From positions 40,629 through 104,628 of the forward strand of contig CAZZHH010000002.1 in assembly GCA_964653595.1 (NCBI GenBank): 64,000 bases of DNA, given 5' to 3'. The notes under the pieces were generated by a model. The model searched no databases, had not been told where the DNA came from, and saw only the letters and a list, made by a program, of their open reading frames with translations. Every line of letters starts with the position of its first letter. Position 1 is the stretch's first letter. Source of the DNA: JBAXTE01 sp964653595. Lineage in GTDB: Bacteria > Bacteroidota > Bacteroidia > Bacteroidales > WCHB1-69. A program made the translations under genes and the position numbers. This document shows positions 48,655 through 57,389 of this stretch, piece after piece.

Positions 48655-49035
48655 TTATAAACCAATATGAGCTTTGTATGCATTAGAATCTAAAAGATCG
48701 TTTAGCTCTTCTGGATTAGAAACTGAAATTTTTACAATCCAACCTTCTCCGTATGGATCTTTGTTAATCAATTCAGGATTTGTCTCTAATGAATCGTTGA
48801 ATTCCAAAACCTCACCAGAAATTGGCATAAATGTATCGGATACTGTTTTTACAGCTTCAATTACACCAAAAGCTTCTTCTTTAGAAAGTGTGTCGCCTAC
48901 TGTATTACACTCTACAAAAACAACATCCCCGAGTTCGTGTTGTGCAAAATCAGAAACGCCAACAAAAGCAACGTCTCCCTCAACTCTTACCCACTCATGA
49001 TCTTTCGTGTACTTCAAATTTTCTTTGATAATCAT
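48655..49035 (-). CDS. gcvH: Glycine cleavage system H protein
   Basis: The lipoylated carrier of the glycine decarboxylase complex. The 126-aa protein starts with [13 protein letters not shown], has [16 protein letters not shown] with the lipoyl-lysine near residue 63, and [15 protein letters not shown]. The length is standard. gcvT and gcvP are not in the window. It is upstream of tonB on the same strand with an 89-nt gap, so it is probably separately transcribed. Confidence 0.96.
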   Translation of the reverse strand: MIIKENLKYTKDHEWVRVEGDVAFVGVSDFAQHELGDVVFVECNTVGDTLSKEEAFGVIEAVKTVSDTFMPISGEVLEFNDSLETNPELINKDPYGEGWIVKISVSNPEELNDLLDSNAYKAHIGL

Positions 49036-49067
49036 TATTTTAAAATTTAAATTGTTTATTTTGATTC

Positions 49068-49075
49068 CAAAATTA
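49068..49075 (-). promoter_or_regulatory. Candidate -7 element for gcvH
   Basis: The minus strand reads TAATTTTG, 33 nt before the gcvH ATG. Confidence 0.4.
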
Positions 49076-49385
49076 CATTTTATTTTCGATATAAAAAAAT
49101 ATTTTTTATCACTTTTTTTTAATCAAATTTTCTTTTATAATATCTCTAACCCTTTAATTCAAGTTACACTATTTCCCTTTTTTTACATATACGATTCCAA
49201 AAACATATTTTTAAACATAGTTTGTTTTTAAAGCAAACCTATACAAATTGACCTAAGAAGTTGTCTTTATGATGAATACATAATTCATTTTTTTGAATAT
49301 TGAACTATGAAATATTATTCAGAAGCTCTCAAATTTGTATTTCCTTTCACGGGATTCAAATATCATTTTTCCTAAAAATTATTTG

Positions 49386-49393
49386 TATATTTG
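49386..49393 (+). promoter_or_regulatory. Candidate -7 element close to the DUF456 gene start
   Basis: TATATTTG ends 6 nt before the ATG at 49400, implying a near-leaderless transcript if used. Confidence 0.35.
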
Positions 49394-49399
49394 CGAAAT

Positions 49400-49873
49400 A
49401 TGGAATGGATATATATTGTTATTGGTTTAATTTTAATTTTGATTGGCCTTATCGGTTGCTTTGCTCCGGTTATTCCTGGACCTCCAATTGCCTATGCCGC
49501 TCTGCTGATTCAACTTTTTAGAGATCAAGTTGATTTCTCTACTTTTGCATTAGTTACGATTGGAGTGTTAGTCCTAATTGTCACCATTTTAGATTATTGG
49601 TTCCCAATATATGGCACAAAAATTTTTGGAGGAACAAAGGGAGGGTCTTGGGGCTCGACTATTGGGTTAATTGTTGGGCTCTTTTTTGGTCCAATCGGAA
49701 TAATTCTAGGACCTTTTATCGGAGCATATATTGGAGAGTTAATGAATAAACAACCTTCAGAAAAAGCTTTTAAGTCAGCAATCGGTAGCTTCTTGGGATT
49801 TTTAGCTGGTACGCTTACTAAAATGGCAACCGTGGTAGTGATTTTAATATATTTCATTTATAAATTATTTTAA
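49400..49873 (+). CDS. DUF456 family membrane protein
   Basis: A 157-aa inner-membrane protein with glycine-rich helices characteristic of DUF456 (GCFAPVIPGPPIAYAALL, GGSWGSTIGLIVGLFFGPIG, GPFIGAYIGEL). Function is unknown. The ATG at 49400 (MEWIYIVIG) is preferred over an in-frame TTG nine bases upstream that overlaps the -7 element. The following L,D-transpeptidase starts 16 nt after it, so they are probably co-transcribed. Confidence 0.88.
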   Translation: MEWIYIVIGLILILIGLIGCFAPVIPGPPIAYAALLIQLFRDQVDFSTFALVTIGVLVLIVTILDYWFPIYGTKIFGGTKGGSWGSTIGLIVGLFFGPIGIILGPFIGAYIGELMNKQPSEKAFKSAIGSFLGFLAGTLTKMATVVVILIYFIYKLF

Positions 49874-49889
49874 TTTTACACTACATTTT

Positions 49890-51632
49890 ATGTATAAATT
49901 GAAGACTGTATTTTTAATTTTATTTGCAATTTTGGTATCTTGTGGCACAAAAAACACCTCTACAAAACCCAGCTACAAAATTGATGTAAATAACTATCTC
50001 CAAGAGTTTTGTCATCCTAAAAACAATGAAAATTACCTGTTGTTGAAGAAATTAAAATTTTCAGCAGTGAATGAATTGGTGAGTTTTTACCAAAATCGAA
50101 ATTTTAAAAGTGTTTGGGTCGACAATTATAAACAAACTCCTGTTTTTAGTAAAGCAATTTCTTTATTGAAAAACTCCATGAGCTATGGATTAGACACTGT
50201 AATGTACTTAACTGGAGTTATTTCTGAGACTTCTACTGGTTTTTCTGACAAAGAATTGACATTTAAAGCCAACGTTAATGCCATTGCAACGGAGTTGCTC
50301 ACAACCCACTCGATGTTGCTTTTATTACAACATCTTCAATGTGGGGTTTTCTCTCCCGATTCTGCCATATACGATAAAATGGTAACGCCTAAATTTGACT
50401 CCATTCCAATATTTTTAGAAAAATCAATCACAGCAAACGACCTCTCTATTTGTGTAAATTGGGCTTCTCCAAAAAATCCACACTATCGAGAAATTCAACT
50501 TGCATTGGCATCCTATTTAACCACTGCAAAAATTAATCATTTAAAATATCCTATTCCCTATTTTGCTAAAGATAGTACGGGCTGTAAAAAAGGGGTGGAA
50601 AAAATGCTTCAAGTGCATGGATATATAGAAAAATCGGAAGTTGGAAACCCCCAACAAGTTTCAAAGGCACTTGTGAAGTTCCAAACTGAATTTGGGTTGA
50701 GAAACCGAGGACGTTACGACACTCTTACGGTAGAAACCCTTTCAAAAAGTACTTTTGATTTTTATCGTTCCGCTTGCATAACCCTTCAACGCTTAAGATG
50801 GAGCAATATTTCTGATAAATATTATCTTCTGGTGAATATTCCGTCTTTTACTCTCCATTTTGTGGAAGAGGGAGAAATTGCTATTTCTCATAAAATCGTA
50901 GGAGGGAAGCCCGATCATCAAACACCGGAGCTGAACAGTCGACTCTCTCACTTTATCCTTTTTCCAGAGTGGAATGTGCCACATAAAATCTCTACTAAAG
51001 AGTTGTTGCCAAGCATCCAAGCTAACCCCTCTTACCTTCAAAAAAATAATTACGAAATCATCAATGGAAAAAATGAAGTAGTGGATGCCTCTAAAATTAA
51101 TTGGAAGAAATTTAATGAAAAAAACTTTCCATATCGAATTCGACAAAGTAGTGGCGACGGAAACTCATTGGGTATTATTAAGTTCTATTTCAATAATAAA
51201 CATGGAGTGTACCTTCATGATACTCCCAGTAAAAGCTTGTTTAATCTTAACTATCGTGCATTTAGCCACGGTTGTATGAGGGTGCACAATCCATTCGATT
51301 TTGCAAAGTCTCTCCTAGAATTTAATAAAGGGATGCTTCATTTGCCAAAAGAAAAATTACTTAAATTAAAAAAATTTGAGCAACAGGAAAAGTTTCAAAA
51401 ATATCGCAAAAATATTGAAAAGATGGATGAAGTTAAAGAAATGGAACGAGATGTCGTTGAGGTAAAAAATACAATTTTTACGATTAAACGTCCACTGCCT
51501 ATCTATATTAGATATCTAACTGCTTTTGTTGACGAAAAATCAAATCTTAAATTCTACCCCGATTTGTATCATAAAGATTCGTTATTCATTGAGAAATTTA
51601 ACAAAGCCGTAAAATCTAATACACTGTTTTAA
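49890..51632 (+). CDS. L,D-transpeptidase, YcbB-like lipoprotein
   Basis: Forms 3-3 peptidoglycan cross-links or attaches proteins to peptidoglycan. The 580-aa protein has a lipoprotein signal (ILVSC, Cys near 18). An N-terminal scaffold follows, then a peptidoglycan-binding-like helical part (~230-290, VSKALVKFQTEFGLRNRG) and the YkuD catalytic domain, with HDTPSKSLF and the catalytic FSHGCMRVHNPFDFA near residue 460. The domain order matches YcbB. It is downstream of the DUF456 gene. Confidence 0.92.
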   Translation: MYKLKTVFLILFAILVSCGTKNTSTKPSYKIDVNNYLQEFCHPKNNENYLLLKKLKFSAVNELVSFYQNRNFKSVWVDNYKQTPVFSKAISLLKNSMSYGLDTVMYLTGVISETSTGFSDKELTFKANVNAIATELLTTHSMLLLLQHLQCGVFSPDSAIYDKMVTPKFDSIPIFLEKSITANDLSICVNWASPKNPHYREIQLALASYLTTAKINHLKYPIPYFAKDSTGCKKGVEKMLQVHGYIEKSEVGNPQQVSKALVKFQTEFGLRNRGRYDTLTVETLSKSTFDFYRSACITLQRLRWSNISDKYYLLVNIPSFTLHFVEEGEIAISHKIVGGKPDHQTPELNSRLSHFILFPEWNVPHKISTKELLPSIQANPSYLQKNNYEIINGKNEVVDASKINWKKFNEKNFPYRIRQSSGDGNSLGIIKFYFNNKHGVYLHDTPSKSLFNLNYRAFSHGCMRVHNPFDFAKSLLEFNKGMLHLPKEKLLKLKKFEQQEKFQKYRKNIEKMDEVKEMERDVVEVKNTIFTIKRPLPIYIRYLTAFVDEKSNLKFYPDLYHKDSLFIEKFNKAVKSNTLF

Positions 51633-51877
51633 GTCAACAATCAATGCAATATAATTCTCTGATTTTTTTAAATCTGTAAGCTAAATATACTTGACTTTCA
51701 AAAATAATTTTCTTTTATGATAAAAATCATCTATTCATGTCTCTAAAAACTGAAAAATGGATAATACAAAGGATTGATGGAGAAATTTGCAGATTATTAT
51801 TTAAAAATTTTAATGAAAAGTTGATTTTAGGATAAAAAATGTTTCACAAACAAGATACAACTTGCAACTTTTTGTAT

Positions 51878-51885
51878 TATCTTTG
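51878..51885 (+). promoter_or_regulatory. Candidate -7 element for the second T9SS cargo gene
   Basis: TATCTTTG, 34 nt before the ATG. Confidence 0.5.
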
Positions 51886-51919
51886 TGTCATATAGGGGAA
51901 AATTAAAACACACAAAACA

Positions 51920-53914
51920 ATGAATTACGTTAGAAAAATTTATTTAGTTCTATTTACCGCACTTATGTTAAGTGGCTTAGGCGTTTTTGCGCAAGGCCAG
52001 CCTGGAATTCCTGGTATCGATTGCAATAGCGCAGGCGCTTTTTGTTCAGAAATACCTACTATTAGTTTTGAAGCAGGAGTTGGTTCCGGATCTTTCGGAT
52101 CTAGTATTGGATGTTTATCAACCACTCCAAATCCAGCGTGGTACGTTATGCAAGTTGGGCAATCTGGACGAATTAATATCCATATGATAACCTCTCCATT
52201 AAGAGATTTAGATTTTGCATGCTGGGGCCCATTTACCTCACCTACAGCAGGTTGTGGAAATTTAAATTTTTCTTATAATTCAAGCCACGGTCCAACTAGT
52301 GGCGCAAATCCTGCCGACTTGGGTGGTTACCCATTAGGTAATTTGGTAGATTGCAGTTTTTCTGCGGCTACCGAAGAGTATGTTCATATACCTAATGCTG
52401 TTCAAGGACAATGGTATTTATTACTTATTACAAATTACTCCAATGCAGCATGTAATATTAGCTTTGGTTCAGATCCAACAAGTACTGGAAATACAAACTG
52501 TGCTATCATGACTCCTCCTCCAATTGGGGATACCGTATGTATTGGAGACACTGCAATTCTTAGAGTTTCAAATCCAGTTACAGGTGCTACATATACATGG
52601 GAAGGTCCAAACGATTTTTATACTACTACAGGCAATTCTACTATTGTGTTTCCAAATGCTACGCCTGCAATAGCTGGTCAGTATAGTTTAACCATCACGC
52701 ATAATGGCAGAACCGGAGATCCTGTATTTTGCAATTTGATAGTTAACTCTAAACCAACTCTTGTTGCTACAACCGATACCATTTGCGTGGGAGAAGTAGC
52801 CACTATCTCTGTTACTGGTGCAAGTACATATCGATGGAGCACAACCCAGACTACGCAATCTATATCAGTTACTCCTCTACAAACTACTACGTATAGCGTT
52901 TCTGGCACCTCTGTTTTTGGGTGTAAAGATTCTACTTCTACTCAGGTTGTTGTCTATAACAATCCTGCTCCAATTATTACTCCAAATACCATCTGCTCCA
53001 ACGAACTTGCAACTTTGGTTGCAACAGATGCTACTTCGTTTGTATGGAGTGATCCTACTTTTGTCACAGATACAGTGAGACCAGTGGTTACATCTCCTCA
53101 AACATATACTGTTACAGCTACAAACATCGGGGGATGTATTGGTACTGCTTCTCTTTTAGTAAATCCTAACCCGATTGTTACTGCAACGGCTAACGATATT
53201 TGTCAAGGAGAATCATCCACCGTTAGCGCTACTGGTGCTGTTAATTACGATTGGAGCAATTATCAATCTGGTGCTGTTATTTCGGTTTCTCCATCTTCGG
53301 ACCTAACTCTAAGCGTGGTAGGTTATTCGGAATTTGGTTGTAAAGGCTATGATACTACCATGGTTGTCGTTCATCCCACTCCTGATGCTGGCTTTGCGCT
53401 TAGCTCCGATTTGATTACCATTGATGAAGGGGAAGTATTTATCACCGACCAATCTACCGATGCTACCATCTGGAACTATAATTTCGGTGAATACACCAAC
53501 TCTGATAATACATCTGCAGAACAAAATCCATCACACAAATATCTGTCAACTGGTTATTTCCAAGTTTGGCAAGTAGTTTCTACTGAATTTGGTTGTATGG
53601 ATTCTACTTACAAACGCGTTCAAATTATGGCTCCTTATTTCTTCTGGGTACCTAATGCCTTTAGTCCAGATAATAATGGGTTGAACGAAACATTCTGTCC
53701 TAAAGGAAAAGGGGTAGACCCAAATAATTATTCCATGGAAATTTTTGATAGATGGGGAAATTTGATATTTAAAACGAATGTGCCGTTTGAATGTTGGAAT
53801 GGATTTATCAACGGAACTAAAGCTCCAAGCGATGTTTATATCTACAAAATTAATTTAAAAGATTTAGAATCGCATTATCACGATTATATGGGTCAGTTTG
53901 TGATCGTTAGATAA
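51920..53914 (+). CDS. T9SS-exported surface protein with gliding_CTERM domain
   Basis: The 664-aa protein has a signal peptide (LSGLGVFAQ). Residues ~32-200 form a beta-sandwich module (CLSTTPNPAWYVMQVG, DLGGYPLGN, QWYLLLITNYS). It is clearly homologous to the giant protein at nt 3415-3925 (CLSSTPNPSWYYMQVS, DLGGYPIDN, QWYLLMLTNYA). Several short Ig-like/PKD repeats follow (TICVGEVATISVTGAST), then a PKD-like domain and a C-terminal CHU_C/gliding_CTERM domain (VPNAFSPDNNGLNETF, IFDRWGN). It is expected to be secreted through T9SS and held on or released from the surface. It is monocistronic. Confidence 0.92.
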   Translation: MNYVRKIYLVLFTALMLSGLGVFAQGQPGIPGIDCNSAGAFCSEIPTISFEAGVGSGSFGSSIGCLSTTPNPAWYVMQVGQSGRINIHMITSPLRDLDFACWGPFTSPTAGCGNLNFSYNSSHGPTSGANPADLGGYPLGNLVDCSFSAATEEYVHIPNAVQGQWYLLLITNYSNAACNISFGSDPTSTGNTNCAIMTPPPIGDTVCIGDTAILRVSNPVTGATYTWEGPNDFYTTTGNSTIVFPNATPAIAGQYSLTITHNGRTGDPVFCNLIVNSKPTLVATTDTICVGEVATISVTGASTYRWSTTQTTQSISVTPLQTTTYSVSGTSVFGCKDSTSTQVVVYNNPAPIITPNTICSNELATLVATDATSFVWSDPTFVTDTVRPVVTSPQTYTVTATNIGGCIGTASLLVNPNPIVTATANDICQGESSTVSATGAVNYDWSNYQSGAVISVSPSSDLTLSVVGYSEFGCKGYDTTMVVVHPTPDAGFALSSDLITIDEGEVFITDQSTDATIWNYNFGEYTNSDNTSAEQNPSHKYLSTGYFQVWQVVSTEFGCMDSTYKRVQIMAPYFFWVPNAFSPDNNGLNETFCPKGKGVDPNNYSMEIFDRWGNLIFKTNVPFECWNGFINGTKAPSDVYIYKINLKDLESHYHDYMGQFVIVR

Positions 53915-53930
53915 AAAAATATTGTTTTTA

Positions 53931-53956
53931 AAAAAAGGGGCTTATGCCCCTTTTTT
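53931..53956 (+). terminator. Rho-independent terminator of the T9SS cargo gene
   Basis: aaaaaaggggc / gccccttttttatt hairpin, 17 nt after the stop. Confidence 0.88.
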
Positions 53957-53969
53957 ATTGCCTTTTCGT

Positions 53970-53977
53970 TATCTTTG
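53970..53977 (+). promoter_or_regulatory. Candidate -7 element for the DUF4292-queG-transpeptidase operon
   Basis: TATCTTTG, 15 nt before the ATG at 53993. Confidence 0.45.
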
Positions 53978-53992
53978 CAAGAACTAAATAGT

Positions 53993-54787
53993 ATGAATAT
54001 GCGATTTTTTATATTTTTTATCTTTGTGTCTGTGTTTCTAACCTCTTGTAAATCAACTCAAAAACTAAATCAAACGACTTTTCAAAACAATAATGCAACT
54101 CCATCTAATCAGACAGCTAAGAGTGCAATTGATTCTAGTTTTACCCTATTCATTCAAAACAATAGTTGGTTTTCAGCTAGAGCTACTCTTTTGTTGGCAA
54201 ATACCAACGACGAATTATCCTTATTTATGGTCAATAAACGGGATAGTGCTCTATACCTAAATATTAATAAATTTGGAATAGAGATAGCTAGAGCTGTTTT
54301 TACTCCTGACTCCATATCTATGGTCAATAGATTTGAAAAAACATACTATCAGGGGGATTATTCTATCCTGATGAAACTTTACGGTTTTTCACTCACTTTT
54401 AACATGATTCAAGCTATCATACTAGGGGAGTCTTTTAAAGATTTAGTTCCAACATCCCAACAAATTTTACAGACTGACTCTGTAATTACAATATTTTCAC
54501 CAAGAAGTGTGGATGTAAATGCTAAAATTGCTATCCATCAAATCGTTGTATTTGATAAGCTAAACCAATGTATGCTATCAAATAAAGTAAAAGATATTAA
54601 TTCTCAACAATCCTTTTCGGTAACATATTCAAATCATCAGATTATCGATAATTATAAATTTCCGCAAAATTATTCGATAGAACTACCCAATTTGGCTATT
54701 CAGATTTCTTCTAAAAATTTAAAAGTTAATGTCCCTGGACCAACAATCCTATCGATACCTACAAAATATACGTTAATGTTTCCATAA
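53993..54787 (+). CDS. DUF4292 family lipoprotein
   Basis: The 264-aa protein has a lipobox (VFLTSC, Cys near residue 18). The DUF4292 pattern is visible: WFSARATLLL, INKFGIEIARAVFTPDSISMVNRFEKTYYQGDY, and a LolB/LppX-like half-barrel fold is likely. It should reside in the envelope, possibly handling lipids. The start is ATG 53993 or 53999; a TTG at 53975 lies inside the promoter motif. queG follows after 1 nt. Confidence 0.82.
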   Translation: MNMRFFIFFIFVSVFLTSCKSTQKLNQTTFQNNNATPSNQTAKSAIDSSFTLFIQNNSWFSARATLLLANTNDELSLFMVNKRDSALYLNINKFGIEIARAVFTPDSISMVNRFEKTYYQGDYSILMKLYGFSLTFNMIQAIILGESFKDLVPTSQQILQTDSVITIFSPRSVDVNAKIAIHQIVVFDKLNQCMLSNKVKDINSQQSFSVTYSNHQIIDNYKFPQNYSIELPNLAIQISSKNLKVNVPGPTILSIPTKYTLMFP

Positions 54788-54788
54788 A

Positions 54789-55721
54789 ATGGATAAAATT
54801 GAGCTTACTGAATGGATTAAAAAAAGAGCTTTTGATTTGAACTGCTCTGCATGTGGGATTACCATTGTAAAAGATAACTCCCAAGAGATGGCTCAATTGA
54901 ATAATTGGATATTACAAGGGTATCATGCTGAAATGCAATGGATTAATAACAACAAAAATCTTCGTGAAAATCCTGAACTGCTTTACCCAGAAGTAAAGTC
55001 GATCGTTGTGATTACTGTAAATTATTTTTCTAACGATTCAGTAGATCCTTATAATTACTCTGTTTCAAAGTATGCACAAAACATAGATTATCATTTTGTT
55101 TTAAAAAGCAAATTATCCAATATTTTGATTAGTCTTCAGGATATAGATGGCACAATTGAGGGTAGATTTTTTGTCGATTCAGGTCCCTTTTTCGAAAAAT
55201 CATACGCAGTGCATGCTGGAATCGGTTGGATTGGGAAAAACAGTCTGCTCATAATACCTAATAAAGGATCCTTCCATTTTATAGGCGTACTTCTATTAAA
55301 CAAAGAGTTGATTTATGATTTCCCATACAGCCAAGATCACTGTGGAGATTGTGTTAACTGTTTGGTTGCCTGTCCCACTAAAGCCCTTGTAAAACCAAGA
55401 ATATTAGACGCAAGAAAGTGTATATCATATTTAACAGTTGAACACAAAGGAGAAATACCATACGATTGCAATTTTGGAGAAAGCAACTCTATTTTTGGGT
55501 GTGATATTTGTCAACTAGCATGTCCTCAAAACCGATTTATGACTCAAAGCACGGAAGATGGATTAATCCCTAGTAGTTATATGAAAGCCATGAACAAAAC
55601 GGAATGGGAAGGAATCACTAAATCAGAATTTAAAAAAATATTTAAACATTCGTCACTGCAAAGAGCTGGATATGAAAAAATTAAAGCAAATATTGAACAC
55701 ATTAAAAAGAGTAATCATTAG
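54789..55721 (+). CDS. queG: Epoxyqueuosine reductase
   Basis: Reduces epoxyqueuosine to queuosine in tRNA, the final step after QueA. The 310-aa protein has DSGPFFEKSYAVHAGIGWIGKN in its cobalamin-binding core (residues ~130-155) and two ferredoxin-like cluster motifs, CGDCVNCLVACP near 184 and CDICQLACP near 237. The C-terminal HEAT-like extension of longer homologues is absent. It lies 1 nt after the DUF4292 gene, and its 3' end overlaps the next gene by 50 nt. Confidence 0.94.
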   Translation: MDKIELTEWIKKRAFDLNCSACGITIVKDNSQEMAQLNNWILQGYHAEMQWINNNKNLRENPELLYPEVKSIVVITVNYFSNDSVDPYNYSVSKYAQNIDYHFVLKSKLSNILISLQDIDGTIEGRFFVDSGPFFEKSYAVHAGIGWIGKNSLLIIPNKGSFHFIGVLLLNKELIYDFPYSQDHCGDCVNCLVACPTKALVKPRILDARKCISYLTVEHKGEIPYDCNFGESNSIFGCDICQLACPQNRFMTQSTEDGLIPSSYMKAMNKTEWEGITKSEFKKIFKHSSLQRAGYEKIKANIEHIKKSNH

Positions 55722-56448
55722 TCTTGTGATGATTGTTTTTTGTTTTTCTCCTTTTGGAAAATCTCAAACTTTTAAAAATCAACAATTAAAACATTCAAGA
55801 GTTAAAAAGGCTTACCAGGATAAAGAAAAGACTTTGTTATTGCGATATAAACAATCTGGTTTTCATTCTTTGGCACAGCAAATTTTTTTGAGAGCCTTTA
55901 AAGAGACAAGTGAACTTGAATTATGGGCTTATATGCCCTCCAAAAAGGAATATGTCCTTATTCATACCTATTCAATATGTCAGAAATCTGGTGTTTTAGG
56001 CCCAAAAAGAAAAGAGGGAGATATGCAGGTACCTGAAGGCTTTTACACCATTCATCAATTTAATCCATATAGCAATTTTTATTTGTCAATGAAGGTGAGT
56101 TATCCAAATATGAGCGATCGAATTTTAGGATCTAAAAGCCGATTGGGTGGAGATATTTTTATTCATGGAAGTTGCGTTACCATTGGCTGTATGCCTCTAA
56201 CTGATACTTTTATTAAAGAGGTTTATATAGCTTGCGTAGAAGCTCGTAATTTTTCGAAAAGAGATATTCCTATCCATATTTTTCCATATCGAATGAATTC
56301 TACTTCTCATGCTCTTCAAACGTATGAATCTCAACCGTCGTTAAAAGCGTTTTGGAATAACTTGAAAGAAGGATATACCTATTTTGAAAAAAAGAAAACC
56401 CTGCCTATCATAACCGTTGATAAACAGGGTAAATATATCTTCAAGTAA
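55672..56448 (+). CDS. L,D-transpeptidase, YafK-like
   Basis: The 258-aa protein has an N-terminal hydrophobic export signal (residues ~14-31, with a long basic n-region MKKLKQILNTLKR). The YkuD-type catalytic domain has IFIHGSCVTIGCMPLTD near residue 164, the HG...GC(M) signature with nucleophilic Cys. It cuts or forms peptide links to peptidoglycan in the periplasm. The first start at 55672 overlaps queG by 50 nt; a later ATG at 55729 would remove the basic n-region. Confidence 0.88.
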   Translation: MKKLKQILNTLKRVIISLVMIVFCFSPFGKSQTFKNQQLKHSRVKKAYQDKEKTLLLRYKQSGFHSLAQQIFLRAFKETSELELWAYMPSKKEYVLIHTYSICQKSGVLGPKRKEGDMQVPEGFYTIHQFNPYSNFYLSMKVSYPNMSDRILGSKSRLGGDIFIHGSCVTIGCMPLTDTFIKEVYIACVEARNFSKRDIPIHIFPYRMNSTSHALQTYESQPSLKAFWNNLKEGYTYFEKKKTLPIITVDKQGKYIFK

Positions 56449-56475
56449 ATTGTACTTTGAACTTCTGAAAATTGG

Positions 56476-57357
56476 TTAATGTACTAAGTGGGTCTCTTCC
56501 ACTTGAATAACTTGCTTGGAGTCGACATTATAAGCTACAGCAATGATATAACATCTACTTGCAACGAAAGGTTTGCCAGCCAATGAGTATGAATAGCCTT
56601 TTACCACAAAAGAGTTCGCTGGAGAGATGCTTGCGTTGGTTGCGATCTCTGCACCCCATGCCGAATTCACTGCACCTCGTAACATGTGTCTATGAGTGTA
56701 GCTTTCGATGTCTGGAATGGTGCCTAGAGAAGCGTTGTTGTTTGTTTGTGGTGATACTATGCTGTCTTCGATGATAAATATCGCCAATTTGATGTTTTGT
56801 TGGATTGGCTCTAAAAAGGTGCTTTTTACAAAAATGTTATGAGAATTTGATTCACTACCAGGAGCGGTTTTTATTTGAATAGCCATTTTTGGAGAAGTTC
56901 TATTAATCGCATTAGCTGCTGCCGACCATGCAGATGTTCCTAACAACGTCATCCCTAAATATGGTGTTCTGTTAATTAGCCCAGAAGGGTAGCCTTGAAC
57001 TCCATAAGAATCATTAATTTCTGTTCCAGCTTCTGTTCTGTAATCTGCGGTGTAAATGGTGTTGGGCTCAGGTTTAGCGAATATTCCAGCATGTATTGCC
57101 ATCAAAACAATGGTATCTCCGTATCTTGCTTTTAAATCTGCTGCAATTTTATGTCCTTTAGGACAGTTGACACAGGTGTGACCAGTAAATTCTTCTAAAA
57201 AAATCTTTTGATAAGGTGCTGCAATTGCTGGAAAAGCAACTGTGTCTCCGTTTAACTCGTTTGTTTTAATTTGTGCCTCAGGCCTTTCAATTTTATCGCA
57301 AGCATAAAGCCCTAAAAAAATAAAAAAGGCAATTATTTGAATGTGAACTTTTCTCAT
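56476..57357 (-). CDS. Omp28-related lipoprotein (thioredoxin-like)
   Basis: The 293-aa protein has a lipobox (GLYAC, Cys at 20). A thioredoxin-fold-like domain follows with FLEEFTGHTCVNCPKGH near 52-68 (CxxC) and GVQGYPSGLINR near 121, typical of the Omp28-related family. The C-terminal region is beta-rich. It is probably exposed at the outer membrane; a redox role for the CxxC is inference. It is the last gene of a tlpA-DUF6029-omp28 run (32-nt gap to its upstream neighbour). Confidence 0.88.
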   Translation of the reverse strand: MRKVHIQIIAFFIFLGLYACDKIERPEAQIKTNELNGDTVAFPAIAAPYQKIFLEEFTGHTCVNCPKGHKIAADLKARYGDTIVLMAIHAGIFAKPEPNTIYTADYRTEAGTEINDSYGVQGYPSGLINRTPYLGMTLLGTSAWSAAANAINRTSPKMAIQIKTAPGSESNSHNIFVKSTFLEPIQQNIKLAIFIIEDSIVSPQTNNNASLGTIPDIESYTHRHMLRGAVNSAWGAEIATNASISPANSFVVKGYSYSLAGKPFVASRCYIIAVAYNVDSKQVIQVEETHLVH

Positions 57358-57389
57358 CTTTACTGTTTTTTAAATGAATTTGTAATCAA

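Larger units (their letters stand above)
49036..49399. other. 364-bp AT-rich divergent intergenic region
   Basis: No gene seen. It carries divergent candidate promoters at 49068-49075 (minus, gcvH) and 49386-49393 (plus, DUF456 gene). The middle is very T-rich without a clear structure. Confidence 0.6.
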
